Assembly (NCBI GenBank): GCA_019309115.1
Contig: JAFDGW010000030.1
Location: 1 to 38,333 of the forward strand
DNA from: Deltaproteobacteria bacterium
GTDB lineage: Bacteria; Desulfobacterota; Syntrophobacteria; Syntrophobacterales; Thermodesulforhabdaceae
Direction: 5' to 3'
Length of the DNA stretch: 38,333 nt
Positions 25,035 to 36,588 of the stretch are shown piece by piece. The translations under genes were made by a program, and so were the position numbers. How positions within the stretch are numbered: position 1 is the first letter of the stretch; every line of letters starts with the position of its first letter. Below the pieces are notes generated by a model. That model was not told the origin of the DNA. It saw only the letters and a list, made by a program, of their open reading frames with translations, and ran no database searches.

Positions 25035-28000
25035 AGACCTTTACTGCTATCCGTATCGAAGGAGGCCTGTTCGCTCCAGACCTGATGGAGCAGGTTATGG
25101 CTGAGGAGCTTCCCGGCCAGAAAGCCAGTGACTTCGGCTTGGACAGCCGCCGGAGCCTGATTGATGAGATCGCTGCCGTCTTCGCTGATGCCCAGGCGCT
25201 CTGGCGGGTCTTCCAGCACCGGCTGGAACGTCTCCCTGAGTCGGATCTTGGGACGACAGTCACACGCGAGGCCTGGATGATCCCGTTCCTCGGCTTGCTC
25301 GGCTTTGAGCTGCGCTACAACCAGCGGGCTTATGTAGTCGGTGGCCTTACCTTCGCCATCTCACACCGAGCTGGCGAACCGGAAGATGCGCCGCCGGTGC
25401 ACATCATCGGCGTGCGCCGGGAACTCGGACGTCGAGGCCGGGAGCGGCTGGCGCCCCATTCCCTGGTACAGGAATTCCTCAACCGCACTGAGGCCCTGTG
25501 GGGTCTGGTTACCAACGGAAAAATCCTGCGACTCTTGCGCGACAGTACCTACATCCGTCGCCAATGTTATGTGGAGTTCGACCTCCAGGCCATCTTCGAG
25601 CAGCGCCTCTTTCAGGACTTCACTGTTCTGTACCGGTTGCTTCACCGTACCCGCCTCCCCAGAACTGGCGCCGACGTCCACCAGTGCCTGCTGGAGCAAT
25701 ACTACCAGCACTCCATCGAACAGGGTGGCCGGGTGCGTGATCGGCTCCGGGACGGCGTGGAAGAGTGCATCAAGCACCTGGCCAATGGGTTCCTCAGGCA
25801 TCCTAAGAACAACGAACTGCGGCGACTGATCCAGGCTGGTGAAATCACTCCCCAAAAGTTTTACTATCAGCTTCTTCGGCTGGTCTATCGCTTTCTTTTC
25901 CTCTTCGTTTCCGAAGACCGGGGTCTCGTCAGCCAGAACCCTCTTTATCTGGAGCATTACAGCGTCAGCCGTTTCCGCCGGCTGGTGGATACTCGCGCCG
26001 CCTATACCGAGCACGACGACCTCTGGCATTCCCTGCGGGTGCTCTGGAAACTGCTCTCGGACGATACACCAGCCCAGCAGGTTGGTAGCAAGCCCCTGGC
26101 CGCGCTACTCGACCTGCCCGTGCTCAACGGCGAATTGTTTGAACCGATTTCCCTCGACACCTATCGCATCACTAACCGCGACGTGCTCGAAGCTTTGCGG
26201 TTTCTGATTAACTACCAGGAAAGGCCTTCAGACCCGCCCCGACGGGTGAACTACGGTGTGCTGGACGTGGAAGAGCTCGGCTCAGTCTACGAGAGCCTGC
26301 TGGACTACCATCCGCAGATCGATACCTCTGGCCCGCTCCCTCGCTTTGACCTTGTCTCCGGCTCAGAGCGTAAGTCCACCGGCTCCTACTACACTCCGGC
26401 CGAACTGGTAGCCGAGCTTGTCCGTTCTGCACTGGAACCGGTGATGGAGGAACGACTTAAAAGGGCTAAAACTGCGGAAGAAAAAGAGCGCGCCCTGCTT
26501 TCCATCAAGGTGGTAGACCCTGCCAGTGGCTCCGGGCATTTCTTGCTGGCAGCCGCCCGCCGGTTGGGTAAGGAACTGGCTCGCATCCGCACCGGCGAGG
26601 AGGAACCCGCGCCTGAGCATATCCGCGAGGCAATCCGGGATGTGGTGGCTCACTGCATCTACGGCGTGGACAAAAACCCACTGGCCGTGGAGCTCTGCCG
26701 TGTCGCCCTGTGGATCGAGTCCCACACGTCCGGCAAGCCTCTCACTTTCCTGAACCACCGCATTCGCTGTGGCGACTCACTAATCGGCGTGTTTGACCTG
26801 GAAGCGCTCAAGCAGGGCATTCCGGATGAGGCATTCAAGCCTGTTTCGGGGGACGACAGGAAGCTCGCTGCCAAGCTCAAGCGCTGGAACCGCGAGGAAC
26901 GCCAGGGCCAGCTTACAGCCCTTGCCGTTTTGCTGTACAGAGTTTGCAAGACTCATGACCTGGTTACCGAGGTTCAGGCTATTGAGAGCATTGCTGACGA
27001 CTCACCCGAGGCCATCCGCCGGAAGAAGCAGCGCTTTGAAGCGCTACAACAAAGGGCCGAGCACGAACGCACTGTCTGCAATTTATGGACTGCGGCTTTT
27101 TTCCAGCCCAAAAACAACGAAACATCGCCCGCGGCGTCCATTACCACTGATATTCTGCGGAACTGCCTGAAATCAAACCCCACCTACTCCCAGGCGCTAC
27201 CAAAACACATCCAGCCCCTGGCCCAGCAAATCCAAGCCCTGGTCAAGTATGCCCGGGACTTGGTCCGCCAGCATCATTTTTTCCACTGGCCGCTGGAGTT
27301 TCCGGAGGTGTTCGCGCGTGGTGGGTTCGATGTGGTTCTAGGTAACCCGCCGTGGGAGCAGGAATTCTTTGCCGCCCGCGATCCCGAGATCGCCAACGCC
27401 CCCAACGCCGCCGCCCGCAAACGGCTGATCCAAAAATTGCCCAAGACCAACCCCGCTCTCTGGCAGGAATACCAGGAGGCCCTGTACGCCGCAGAAAGCA
27501 CAAGCCGGTTCTTGCGTGGATCAGGCCAGTATCCGCTTACCGGCCGCGGCGACATCAACACCTACTCAGTCTTTGCCGAGCGCATGCGCTGGCTGCTCAA
27601 GCCCGGCGGCCGGGCCGGTATCATCGTGCCCACCGGCATCGCCACTGACAACACCAACAAGTACTTCTTCGCCGACCTGGTGGAGAAAGGCGCCCTGGTC
27701 AGCTTGTTTGATTTTGAAAATCGAGAAAAAATCTTCCCAGCTGTGGATAGCCGTTACAAATTCTGCCTGCTCACTCTGCAGGAAGCACCAGAGCGCGAAC
27801 ACACAGGGGCTGCTACCCCGCTCACCTTTGCCTTCTTCTGCACCCGCGCTGAGCGCCTGCGCGACCCTCGTCGCGTCTTTCATTTGACAGCCGCCGACAT
27901 TGCTCGCATCAACCCCAACACCCGCACCCTGCCGGTCTTCCGCACACGCCAGGACGCAGAACTGACCAGGGCCATCTACCAACGCGTGCCAGTGCTGATT

Positions 28001-29170
28001 AATGAGGAGAGAGAGGAAAATCCCTGGGGCGTGCGATTTCTGGCGATGTTTCACATGTCCAACGACTCCCGCCTCTTCCGCACCCGGGAGCAGTTGGAGA
28101 AGGAGGGTTTCCGGCTGGTGGGGAACCGCCTCGTGAAGGGAGGCGAGGTCTATCTGCCGCTGTATGAAGCCAAGATGATCTGGCACTACGACCACCGTTT
28201 TGGGACCTATGAGGGCGTAGAGAGCCGCTCGAGTACCCACCTGCCCACGCCTGATGGGGCACAGCACGCCAACTCTGGTTTTGTTGTCCAGCCCTGGTAC
28301 TGGGTGCCGGCCAAAGAAGTGAAAACCCGCTTAGGCTATTGGTCACGCGGCTGGCTACTGGGGTTTCGCCGGATTGCAAGATCGACAGATGAACGCACAT
28401 CCATCTTCACGTTGATGCCGCGCGTCGGCGCAGGTGACGTACTGCCGGTGGTGCTTGGTCCACGGGCCGCGGAAAGTCCTTTTCTACTTGCGTGCTTTTC
28501 GACCATATCCTTCGACTTCGCAGCTCGGCAGAAAATCGGCGGAGTTCACCTGGATTTTCACTATGCCAAGCAACTCCCCGTCCTCCCGCCGGAGGCCTAC
28601 ACGCCACAGGATTCGCGCTTCATCGTGCCGCGCGTGCTGGAACTGACCTACACCTCCTGGGACATCAAACCCTTTGCCGACGACGTCTGGAACGAAGCCG
28701 ATGAGGCCCTGCGCTCCGCCATCCGCCGCCAGTGGGAAGAAAACGCGGAGCAAACCGGCGGGCACGTATGGCAGTTGCCCGACTGGATCAAGGCCTACCC
28801 GGAGATCGAGACCGATCCGGACAAAGGAATCCCCTTCCCACCCTTCAGGTGGAATGAAGCCCGCCGTGCCCGCCTGCGTGCAGAGCTTGACGCCTACTAT
28901 GCTCGGCTCTACGGCCTGACTCGCAAGCAACTCCGCTATATCCTGGACCCGGCGGACCTCACCGAGAAGGAGCTGGCCGACATCCTGGACCCGTGGGAAG
29001 AGGTCGCCGATCCGCTCGATCCCGAAGGGTATGCCACTCGGGTCGAAGCATCGGACTTCCCCGGCGAGACCTTCCGGGTGTTGAAAGAAAAGGAAATTCG
29101 GCAATATGGCGAATACCGCACCCGCCGCCTGGTGCTGGAGGCGTGGGAGCAGATGGCATCTAAACCCTGA
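25031..29170 (+). CDS. Eco57I-type N6-adenine DNA methyltransferase, DrmMI-like
   Basis: 1379 residues from the ATG at 25031 (ATGA overlap with the helicase stop); an upstream extension to 24845 is an open-frame artefact. Motif I is VDPASGSGHFL (about 495-505), then IYGVDKNPLAVELCRVALW, and the catalytic N-P-P-W at about 772-775 in VVLGNPPWEQ. A target-recognition-like region follows (YEAKMIWHYDHRFGTYEG near 1040). The N-terminal 450 residues are helical and resemble the N-part of type IIG enzymes and PglX/DrmMI, but I see no PD-(D/E)XK nuclease motif there. It probably marks host DNA for a restriction-like defence system. It could also work as a lone type II methylase. GC-rich like its operon partners. 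Confidence 0.87.
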   Translation: MKTFTAIRIEGGLFAPDLMEQVMAEELPGQKASDFGLDSRRSLIDEIAAVFADAQALWRVFQHRLERLPESDLGTTVTREAWMIPFLGLLGFELRYNQRAYVVGGLTFAISHRAGEPEDAPPVHIIGVRRELGRRGRERLAPHSLVQEFLNRTEALWGLVTNGKILRLLRDSTYIRRQCYVEFDLQAIFEQRLFQDFTVLYRLLHRTRLPRTGADVHQCLLEQYYQHSIEQGGRVRDRLRDGVEECIKHLANGFLRHPKNNELRRLIQAGEITPQKFYYQLLRLVYRFLFLFVSEDRGLVSQNPLYLEHYSVSRFRRLVDTRAAYTEHDDLWHSLRVLWKLLSDDTPAQQVGSKPLAALLDLPVLNGELFEPISLDTYRITNRDVLEALRFLINYQERPSDPPRRVNYGVLDVEELGSVYESLLDYHPQIDTSGPLPRFDLVSGSERKSTGSYYTPAELVAELVRSALEPVMEERLKRAKTAEEKERALLSIKVVDPASGSGHFLLAAARRLGKELARIRTGEEEPAPEHIREAIRDVVAHCIYGVDKNPLAVELCRVALWIESHTSGKPLTFLNHRIRCGDSLIGVFDLEALKQGIPDEAFKPVSGDDRKLAAKLKRWNREERQGQLTALAVLLYRVCKTHDLVTEVQAIESIADDSPEAIRRKKQRFEALQQRAEHERTVCNLWTAAFFQPKNNETSPAASITTDILRNCLKSNPTYSQALPKHIQPLAQQIQALVKYARDLVRQHHFFHWPLEFPEVFARGGFDVVLGNPPWEQEFFAARDPEIANAPNAAARKRLIQKLPKTNPALWQEYQEALYAAESTSRFLRGSGQYPLTGRGDINTYSVFAERMRWLLKPGGRAGIIVPTGIATDNTNKYFFADLVEKGALVSLFDFENREKIFPAVDSRYKFCLLTLQEAPEREHTGAATPLTFAFFCTRAERLRDPRRVFHLTAADIARINPNTRTLPVFRTRQDAELTRAIYQRVPVLINEEREENPWGVRFLAMFHMSNDSRLFRTREQLEKEGFRLVGNRLVKGGEVYLPLYEAKMIWHYDHRFGTYEGVESRSSTHLPTPDGAQHANSGFVVQPWYWVPAKEVKTRLGYWSRGWLLGFRRIARSTDERTSIFTLMPRVGAGDVLPVVLGPRAAESPFLLACFSTISFDFAARQKIGGVHLDFHYAKQLPVLPPEAYTPQDSRFIVPRVLELTYTSWDIKPFADDVWNEADEALRSAIRRQWEENAEQTGGHVWQLPDWIKAYPEIETDPDKGIPFPPFRWNEARRARLRAELDAYYARLYGLTRKQLRYILDPADLTEKELADILDPWEEVADPLDPEGYATRVEASDFPGETFRVLKEKEIRQYGEYRTRRLVLEAWEQMASKP

Positions 29171-29186
29171 CCATCGGAGGCCCGCA

Positions 29187-29640
<454 letters not shown>

Positions 29641-29684
29641 TTCCAACCCACGGGAAGTGTGGGACGCACAACATGGAGGTCGCC

Positions 29685-32600
29685 ATGAACACGATTTTTG
29701 ATCTTCACAGACAAGTCCTCAATGACTACCGCGACTTCGTCCATTCCTTCATCCAGATTGCCGACGACCGGGCTAGGGAGTTCATCGAGCAGGCACTCCT
29801 GGAGGAAGAACGCCTGTGGCCGGAACCACTGTTGCAGCTCTCGCCCGCTTACAAACAGGCAGCCAGCGTGGACCAATTGGCCAAGCGGGGCCTTATCCAC
29901 CACGAAACCGCCCGGATCTTCCGCACATATGACAATCGTCCTTTCCATCTCTACCAGCACCAGGTAGAGGCCATTGAAAAGGCCGTCCGCGGCGAAAGCT
30001 TCGTGGTCACATCGGGCACGGGCTCAGGCAAAAGCTTCTGCTACTTCATACCCATCGTGGATGCCGTCGTGCGCGAGCCTGACCTCCAGCGTCCCGTGGC
30101 GCTGATTGTTTATCCCATGAACGCGCTGGCCAACTCGCAACTGGCGGCACTTGAGCAATTGGCTAAGGAGTATCTCCAGCGGACGGGCCGGCAGTTCCCC
30201 GTGCGCTTCGCCCGCTACACCGGGGAAACGCCCGAGAAAGAACGCCGGGACATCCGCAACGATCCCCCACATATCCTTCTTACCAACTACGTGATGGCCG
30301 AGCTAATGATGGTCCGTCCTGAGGATCGTGGACTGAGGTGCGAGGGCACTTCGCGGCTGTTCTTAGTCTTTGACGAACTGCACACCTATCGGGGCCGTCA
30401 GGGGGCTGATGTAGCCATGCTGGTGCGCAGGCTTAAGGCGCGCATGGGCCGAGAGCCGGTGATCCACATCGGCACCAGCGCTACCATGGTAGCACACCGG
30501 GAGGCCACACCTAAAGAACGTCGCCAAGCCATAGCCGACTTCGCCTCGCGCTTTTTCGGTCATCCCATCGGTCCCGATGGGGTCATCGAAGAGACCCTGG
30601 AACTAATCACGGAAGGCGGCCCGCCGTCCGAGGAGGAAGTGAAGGAAAACTTTGAGACGCCTCTGCCCCAGGAGCTGCAGGCGTTCTGCCGCCATCCCCT
30701 GGCTCGGTGGCTTGAATACGCCCTGGGTGTCGAAACCGAAGAGGATGGAAGGCTACGTCGGCGGGTGCCCCGAACCATTTCCGACGCCGCGCGGGAACTC
30801 GCCACCATCAGCGGGCGTGATGAAAAAACATGCTGTCAGAAGTTGCGGGAGGTCCTATTGCACGCGCTACGTATCCCATCTGAAAACGGTCAGCCCGTCT
30901 TTCCGTTCAAACTGCATCAGTTCATCAGCCAGGGGCGTGCTGTCTATGCCACGCTCGAGCCACTTGAGCAACGCCGATTCAGCCTGGAAGAGCGCTCTTC
31001 AGACAGGGGCGAGACGGTCTGGGCGCCGCTGAGGTTCTGCCGTGTTTGTGGCCAGGATCATTACCGTGTGGTACAACAAAATAACCGATTCCGAGCACTC
31101 CCGCCGGATGCCGAAGATCTGCTCGAGGAAGGAACGCCTGGCTACTTGACGCCTGAGTTCCCAGACATGCCGGATGTCAAAGAAATGATCCCCTCGAGCT
31201 GGTATAACCGAAGCGGCCGGCTGAATCCTACCTGGCGTGGCAGAGTACCCCAACGAGTGTGGGTCTTCCCCGATGGCAAGTTTAACTTTGAAGAGGTGGA
31301 GGGTGCCACGCCCATGTGGTGGCAGCCGGAGCGGTTCTGGCTCTGTCTTCGCTGCGGCGAGCACTATACAGCGCGAGAGGGAGAGTATTCCAAGCTGGCT
31401 ACACTTTCCACCGAAGGCCGGTCGTCTGCAACCACGGTGCTGGCCACGGCTCTTCTCCGGAATGCCAGACAGACCAGAGTTCTAGAGCCGAAGCTACTGA
31501 CCTTCACCGACAACCGCCAGGATGCCTCGCTTCAGGCGGGCCATTTCAACGATTTTGTTCAGGTGGCCGTCTTACGGGCGGCCCTCTATCGAGCCTTGCA
31601 AGAACAGAAAGAGCTTCGTTTCAACACGGTGGCTCGGGAAGTCGTTCGCCATATGGGGCTAGAACTTTCAGTCATCGCACAGAACCCAGAACTGGATCCG
31701 GAGAGCCATGCGGCCCGGCAGGTCTGGGAAACGTTCGAGGAATTGACGGAATACCGCCTCTATGAAGACCTTCGACGTGGTTGGCGGATTGTGCAGCCGA
31801 ATCTCGAGGATGTGGGCTTGTTGCGGATAGAATATAACGGGCTGCCCCAACTATCGGAGCGAGAAGATCTCTTTCGTAATTTACCGGGCTTAAGCGATTG
31901 CAGGCCAGACGAACGCGTCCAGGTGTTGCGGGCTGTGCTCGACTACTTCCGCAAGCGGTTGGCCATTGAGGCCAAGGTGCTCCGGGAGAACCAGCAGCGA
32001 GGGTTGCAGCGCCGCTCGGGGCAATACCTTAACGAATTTTGGGGGCTCGATTCGGATAACCCAAACCTGCGGCAAGCCACTATCATGGTACGCCCCGGCC
32101 AATCGTCACGCTTGCCCCGCGGCGCTTTCAAGCTTACTGCGCGATCGCTCCTGGGACGTTACCTCCAACGAACGCTCAGGCTTGATTCGAGTGAAGTTGA
32201 GACGCTGGTGGATAGGCTGCTGGAGTTGCTAGTCCAGCAGGGATTTGTGCGTGAGCTGAAACGGTTCCAGGATCACCGCTGTTTTCGTCTGGACGCTGGA
32301 TGTCTTGTCTGGCGTTTGGGGAACGGTACGCCGCATCTGGACTCCATATGGTCGCGCCGGGAGACGGATCTACGTCCGCTGGTCAACCAATTTTTCCAGC
32401 GGTTTTACCGAGAAGCGGCCAGCGAGCTGGCCTCACTGGAAGCACGAGAGCACACGGCACAGGTGGTGGCTGAGGGCGAACGTGAGCGGCGTGAACGCCG
32501 CTTCCGCGGTGAGGAAGGCCCTCCGCTGCCGTATCTGGTCTGTTCGCCCACCATGGAGCTGGGCATCGACATCGCCGATCTGGATGCCGTTCACCTGCGC

Positions 32601-34709
32601 AACGTCCCTCCCACGCCGGCCAACTACGCTCAGCGTAGCGGCCGGGCTGGGCGTCAGGGACAACCAGGTCTGATCGTGGCCTACTGCGGTGCCTACAGCT
32701 CCCATGACCAGTATTTCTTCCGCCATCGCGAGGAAATGGTAGCGGGCAGCGTGCGCGCGCCCAGGTTCGACCTCACCAACGAAGCCTTGGTCCGCGCCCA
32801 CGTACAGGCTGAGTGGCTGGCGCAGGTGAGCCTGCCGCTACGGCAGTCGGTTCAGGAGGTGATCGATATCGATCAGCTTGAGGCGCTGCCCCTTCGGGAA
32901 TCTGTCACTCCTCAGCTCGAGCTTAGTGATCGTGCGCTGGGTGAGCTGCGGTCGAGGATTGAGCGCATACTGGTCCATGACCATGATGAGCTGAAGCGTT
33001 CGGGCTGGTTCAGCCAGGAGTGGCTGGAACGGGTTTTGGACGAAGCGCCAACGAGTTTTGACCATGCTTTTGACCGATGGCGAGAGCTCTATCGGGCGGC
33101 AAGCGTCCAGCTCAAACGTGCACAGGAGTTGATGTGGAAGAACGACAGGCAGGCCCAAGAACGGGCACGGAAGCTGCAGGAAGAGGCGATCCGTCAACGC
33201 AACCTGCTGCTGCAACAGGGTGTAGCACGTGAGGAGGGAGACTTCTATCCCTATCGGTATCTGGCCAGCGAAGGATTCCTGCCGGGTTACAACTTCCCGG
33301 CCCTGCCGGTGCGGGCCTGGGTCCCGCGACGGGAGCAAGGCGAATTTATCGCACGTCCACGTTTCCTGGCGATCCGTGAGTTCGGTCCGCAAAACATCGT
33401 CTACCACGAAGGTTCCAAGTGGGAGGTAGTACGGTTTCAAGTGCCGCCAGGCGGGCTAGCGCAGCGCCGGATGCAAAAAAGGCTATGCCTGACATGCCTG
33501 GCTTTTGCCGAAGTCGAAGACGATCTGTGCTCAGTCTGCGGTACCCGCTTCGACGGTTCCAACTCTTCCATTGTGTCACTTTTGGAAATGCCCAACGTTA
33601 CCCTACGCCGTCGCGAACGCATCACCTGTAATGAAGAGGAGCGCATCCGCCGAGGATATCGCTTAGAGATGGCCTATCGCTTCGCACCTGCTGAGAGTGG
33701 TCACCGGGTTGTGAAAGCCCTGGTACCGGGTCGTTTGGAGCTCCAGTACGCCCCTTCGGCTACCATTCTGATCGTAAATCACGGCTGGCGGGCTCGGCGA
33801 GTAGAAGGGTTTCTCATTAACCTGGAATCAGGAGAGTTGGTATCTGAAAGCGCTTTGGAAAACAATCACCATCAGCCTTTGGCTGATCGTGCTTCAGTCC
33901 AGCGTGTCAAACTTTGCGTACAGGACACGCAGAACCTCTTGCGCCTGAGGGTTTTGGAGCCGTCGTTGCGTAACGATCACGTTTTCGAGACAAGCCTGAT
34001 GTACGCCCTGGAACGAGGAATCGAGCGGGTCTTCCAGCTTGAGGATTCTGAACTGGTAGCGGATGTCGTGGGTGAAGGCGAAGGACGTGCGCTGGTGCTC
34101 TATGAGGCGTCCGAAGGCGGCGCTGGGGTGTTGCGTCGGCTCGTTGAGGAACCAGGTGCCCTGGCTGAGGTGGCTCGAGAAGCCTTGCAGCTGCTACATT
34201 TCGATCCGGAAACCGGTAAGGACCTGGCCAAGGATGAACACCGGGCCTGTTACGAGTGCCTGCTGAGCTTTTCCAACCAACTCGTGGCTCATCTGCTGGA
34301 CCGACATCGGGTTTGTGATTTTCTGCGCCAGTTGACTGACTGCCAGGTGGAAATTCAATATGGCTCACGCAAACGTGAGGAACACTACCGCTGGCTTCGT
34401 GGGTGCACTGATCGCCGGTCCGATCTAGAGCGAACGTTTCTGGACACGCTCTATCACGGTGGATATCGTCTGCCGGATGAGGCGCAAAGGCGGATTTCAG
34501 ATCCGGAGTGTATTGTTGACTTTTTCTACAAGCCGAACGTCTGCATCTTTTGTGATGGTCCGGTTCACAATGAACCGGAACAGCAAATTCGTGACGAAAA
34601 GGTCCGCCGTCAGCTCCGAGTCCGTGGTTACCGCGTCGTCTCCATTCGGTACGATCGTGACCTGCTGGAGCAGGTGCGACAGTATCCGGAGGTATTCGGG
34701 AAAGTGTAG
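29685..34709 (+). CDS. Giant DEAD/DEAH helicase with DUF1998-like Cys clusters and C-terminal nuclease-like domain
   Basis: 1674 residues from the ATG at 29685, preceded by GGAGGT; the frame stays open upstream to 29448 only because of the RAYT remnant. Motifs: Walker [10 protein letters not shown] (109-117), [14 protein letters not shown] (230-233), GTSATMV (about 263), a C-terminal RecA domain with [25 protein letters not shown] and [10 protein letters not shown] (about 980-990). Cys pairs occur at CRVCG (about 452), CLRCG (about 556), CLTC...CSVCG (1267-1285) and CYEC (about 1522), the last ones matching the DUF1998 end of MrfA/YprA and DruE. Residues about 1585-1674 ([50 protein letters not shown]) resemble a DUF559/Vsr-type endonuclease. 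Likely the effector or translocase of the island's defence system. Confidence 0.85.
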   Translation: MNTIFDLHRQVLNDYRDFVHSFIQIADDRAREFIEQALLEEERLWPEPLLQLSPAYKQAASVDQLAKRGLIHHETARIFRTYDNRPFHLYQHQVEAIEKAVRGESFVVTSGTGSGKSFCYFIPIVDAVVREPDLQRPVALIVYPMNALANSQLAALEQLAKEYLQRTGRQFPVRFARYTGETPEKERRDIRNDPPHILLTNYVMAELMMVRPEDRGLRCEGTSRLFLVFDELHTYRGRQGADVAMLVRRLKARMGREPVIHIGTSATMVAHREATPKERRQAIADFASRFFGHPIGPDGVIEETLELITEGGPPSEEEVKENFETPLPQELQAFCRHPLARWLEYALGVETEEDGRLRRRVPRTISDAARELATISGRDEKTCCQKLREVLLHALRIPSENGQPVFPFKLHQFISQGRAVYATLEPLEQRRFSLEERSSDRGETVWAPLRFCRVCGQDHYRVVQQNNRFRALPPDAEDLLEEGTPGYLTPEFPDMPDVKEMIPSSWYNRSGRLNPTWRGRVPQRVWVFPDGKFNFEEVEGATPMWWQPERFWLCLRCGEHYTAREGEYSKLATLSTEGRSSATTVLATALLRNARQTRVLEPKLLTFTDNRQDASLQAGHFNDFVQVAVLRAALYRALQEQKELRFNTVAREVVRHMGLELSVIAQNPELDPESHAARQVWETFEELTEYRLYEDLRRGWRIVQPNLEDVGLLRIEYNGLPQLSEREDLFRNLPGLSDCRPDERVQVLRAVLDYFRKRLAIEAKVLRENQQRGLQRRSGQYLNEFWGLDSDNPNLRQATIMVRPGQSSRLPRGAFKLTARSLLGRYLQRTLRLDSSEVETLVDRLLELLVQQGFVRELKRFQDHRCFRLDAGCLVWRLGNGTPHLDSIWSRRETDLRPLVNQFFQRFYREAASELASLEAREHTAQVVAEGERERRERRFRGEEGPPLPYLVCSPTMELGIDIADLDAVHLRNVPPTPANYAQRSGRAGRQGQPGLIVAYCGAYSSHDQYFFRHREEMVAGSVRAPRFDLTNEALVRAHVQAEWLAQVSLPLRQSVQEVIDIDQLEALPLRESVTPQLELSDRALGELRSRIERILVHDHDELKRSGWFSQEWLERVLDEAPTSFDHAFDRWRELYRAASVQLKRAQELMWKNDRQAQERARKLQEEAIRQRNLLLQQGVAREEGDFYPYRYLASEGFLPGYNFPALPVRAWVPRREQGEFIARPRFLAIREFGPQNIVYHEGSKWEVVRFQVPPGGLAQRRMQKRLCLTCLAFAEVEDDLCSVCGTRFDGSNSSIVSLLEMPNVTLRRRERITCNEEERIRRGYRLEMAYRFAPAESGHRVVKALVPGRLELQYAPSATILIVNHGWRARRVEGFLINLESGELVSESALENNHHQPLADRASVQRVKLCVQDTQNLLRLRVLEPSLRNDHVFETSLMYALERGIERVFQLEDSELVADVVGEGEGRALVLYEASEGGAGVLRRLVEEPGALAEVAREALQLLHFDPETGKDLAKDEHRACYECLLSFSNQLVAHLLDRHRVCDFLRQLTDCQVEIQYGSRKREEHYRWLRGCTDRRSDLERTFLDTLYHGGYRLPDEAQRRISDPECIVDFFYKPNVCIFCDGPVHNEPEQQIRDEKVRRQLRVRGYRVVSIRYDRDLLEQVRQYPEVFGKV

Positions 34710-35208
34710 GGTAAAGGATTACAGGCTAATTGTAATTTGTATACCTGAATCCGTGAGGAAAATGCAGTAAATGTACCTTAACCTCTTGTTTTTTAAGACA
34801 ATATTGTACGAACGGAAACTCACCCAGCGGGTGAATTTTCTGATCATATAAATTTTACTGGAAGAATAAGAGGTTAGCCAATATTTCACCATGTCTTCTT
34901 CATGGATTCAGGTTTTTTAGATATTCCTGAAATTCTCTAAGCATAAAAACACATATTTTTAAGCAAGTTTATAACACTGCTTTTAATAATAACTTCCTGA
35001 AACCTTTTACAGCATAAGGAGACCACCGTCAAAGTAAAATTTCAAGGGAGATCGTTGTTGACCAGCGGGCTAAGCATGGGTTACATAGGAAAAACTAAGG
35101 TAGAAGAAATGCCCTTTCTTAACACAAAAAAACCGAGTGTGAAAAGAGGTTAAGGAAAAAAGAAGTGCTGGAGAATAAAAGAGAGTTAACCATATGGAAT
35201 GAATAAAT
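34710..35208. other. AT-rich gene-less stretch
   Basis: About 500 bases with no coding frame that I trust. It holds a small hairpin (TCACCC at 34820-34825 with GGGTGA at 34829-34834, then ATTTT) that could weakly terminate the defence operon. Around it lies a 9-base inverted repeat, TAACCTCTT (34779-34787) and AAGAGGTTA (34868-34876). The composition shifts here abruptly from GC-rich to AT-rich. A promoter for the next gene must lie here, but I cannot pick one confidently. Confidence 0.5.
34820..34839 (+). terminator. Weak intrinsic terminator after the defence operon
   Basis: Six-base perfect stem with an AGC loop followed by A and four T. It lies 110 bases after the helicase stop. The short T run makes it weak. 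Confidence 0.35.
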
Positions 35209-36426
35209 ATGAACGAGTTAGTACCATCTCCAACAGCTGAACTCGTACAAGCCTCTGAGGTTCCAATACTATTAAAACAAATACGGCCGGCTTGGCAGGC
35301 GAAGAATCTTATTGAACGCGTGCGCCGATTATTGACAGTTGATCCTAGTAGTGCCTGTCAGAGACTATTCAATGCCGCCATTCATGATTTACGGGAAAAA
35401 GTAATTATCGCCGGTGTAGATATAGCTGCTGAAGCTGCTAAGCAATTTAAGTTACCGCCTATTAATAATTCGGAAGATGTAGAAAGATATCCAACAGCTA
35501 AACTTATAGACCTTTCTTATAGGATGGGAATTCTCTCTCGTCCTGACTGGCGTAGATTGTCACGTTGCTACGAAATTCGTAGAGACTTAGAACATGAGGA
35601 TGATGAATATGAGGCTGGCATAGAAGATTGTGTTTATATTTTCCAGACTTGCATCAATGTTGTCCTATCTAGAGATCCAATTCATTTACTAAAAGTAACT
35701 GATGTTAAGGAGTTAGTAGAACAACCACAACCTGCTGTTCCTGCTCCAAGCCTGATTCAAGATTATGAGCACGCTCCACAACCAAGGCAAGAAGAAATAT
35801 TGAAATTTCTATCATCTGTGGCCTTGGATGAATCCCAGTCAGATTTAGTAAGACAAAATGCATTTATATTTCTATCCCATTTTTCAAATATAACTCAGAA
35901 TCAAGTAAAGCTTAATATCGCATCACATTTGCAGAAAAAAATAACTCGCTCTGGTCCTTCAAAGCTTATTATTCGTGTCGCATATGCTGCAGGAGTCCTT
36001 CCCTACTTAAAACAGGCTCATTTAAGAGACTTTTTCAAATCATTTTTCGTTATTATGCAAAGAACCGGATATCATTGGAGATCTTATAATGCACATGGAG
36101 AATTGTTGAGGTCTTTTAAGGATGTTGGTGGCCTTGTGTATTGCCCTAGTGATGTACGAAAGGATATATTGAAATGGCTTGTACTGGCTTATTTGGGGGA
36201 ACCAGGAGGAAGAACATCTTGGGGTAATATACGACATGTGTTCTATAGCAATACAGCTGCCCCTATTATCCGAGAGCTGATCAGAGAAGCTTCTAACCTC
36301 ATTCGTGACGATTTATATGACCTCGCTGATGATAGTGATATAAAGAGAGCAATCTGTACAGAACACATTCAAAGGAGGTTTGACTCGCTCCTTGACATTG
36401 TTGAAGAAGGAAGTAGCGATGGTTAA
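35209..36426 (+). CDS. Unknown 405-residue protein with a HEPN-like RX4H motif
   Basis: The N-terminal 150 residues are helical and end with YRMGILSRPDWRRLSRCYEI-R-R-D-L-E-H, then an acidic stretch and IEDCVYIFQTCI. Arg-x4-His after such helices is the ribonuclease signature of HEPN domains, common in toxins and abortive-infection proteins. The remaining 250 residues look like helical repeats (ARM/HEAT-like) with no motif I know. No signal peptide. Codon use is AT-rich, unlike the adjoining GC-rich operon, so it was acquired separately. The stop TAA lies inside the 5' edge of an attC-like palindrome, as in integron gene cassettes. HEPN assignment is by motif only and may be coincidental. Confidence 0.7.
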   Translation: MNELVPSPTAELVQASEVPILLKQIRPAWQAKNLIERVRRLLTVDPSSACQRLFNAAIHDLREKVIIAGVDIAAEAAKQFKLPPINNSEDVERYPTAKLIDLSYRMGILSRPDWRRLSRCYEIRRDLEHEDDEYEAGIEDCVYIFQTCINVVLSRDPIHLLKVTDVKELVEQPQPAVPAPSLIQDYEHAPQPRQEEILKFLSSVALDESQSDLVRQNAFIFLSHFSNITQNQVKLNIASHLQKKITRSGPSKLIIRVAYAAGVLPYLKQAHLRDFFKSFFVIMQRTGYHWRSYNAHGELLRSFKDVGGLVYCPSDVRKDILKWLVLAYLGEPGGRTSWGNIRHVFYSNTAAPIIRELIREASNLIRDDLYDLADDSDIKRAICTEHIQRRFDSLLDIVEEGSSDG

Positions 36427-36505
36427 CAAGCGGGTGCACTTGACCGCCATTTCGCTGCGGCCTTCGGCCTTGCTCCATGTCGGCAAGTGACCCTTGTCGT
36501 TGTGC
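36421..36505 (+). repeat. attC-like imperfect palindrome (possible integron cassette site)
   Basis: 85 bases. GGTTAAC (36421-36427) at the left and GTTGTGC (36499-36505) at the right carry the AAC and GTT core triplets. Inside, GGGT/ACCC, CACTTG (36437-36442)/CAAGTG (36484-36489) and CCG/CGG pair, with single unpaired bases at 36436 and 36443, both on the left arm. A central GGCC-TTC-GGCC hairpin closes it. This resembles the L/R boxes and extrahelical bases of attC. The right R box deviates from GTTRRRY at one position and the left box from RYYYAAC at one. No integrase gene is in the window. Confidence 0.45.
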
Positions 36506-36588
36506 TCAAAAAAGCTAATATTCATGAATTCTCCCTTAATAGCGTTTTAAGGGTTGACTTGTTGATGGCCAAGAGCTAAAATATTTAG

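Noticed and set aside
27566-28267. Long minus-strand ORF inside the methylase gene
   Set aside because: Opposite-strand shadow; no motif and no ribosome site, while the plus-strand protein is continuous.
25031-29170. Stand-alone type IIG restriction-modification enzyme
   Set aside because: No PD-(D/E)XK motif was seen in the N-terminal part, and the overlap with a DrmD-like helicase points to a multi-gene system. Not fully excluded.
34779-34876. Second attC site before the 405-residue gene
   Set aside because: The outer 9-base repeat has AAC and GTT, but the inner boxes and spacers of attC are lacking. Mentioned only as a weak hint.
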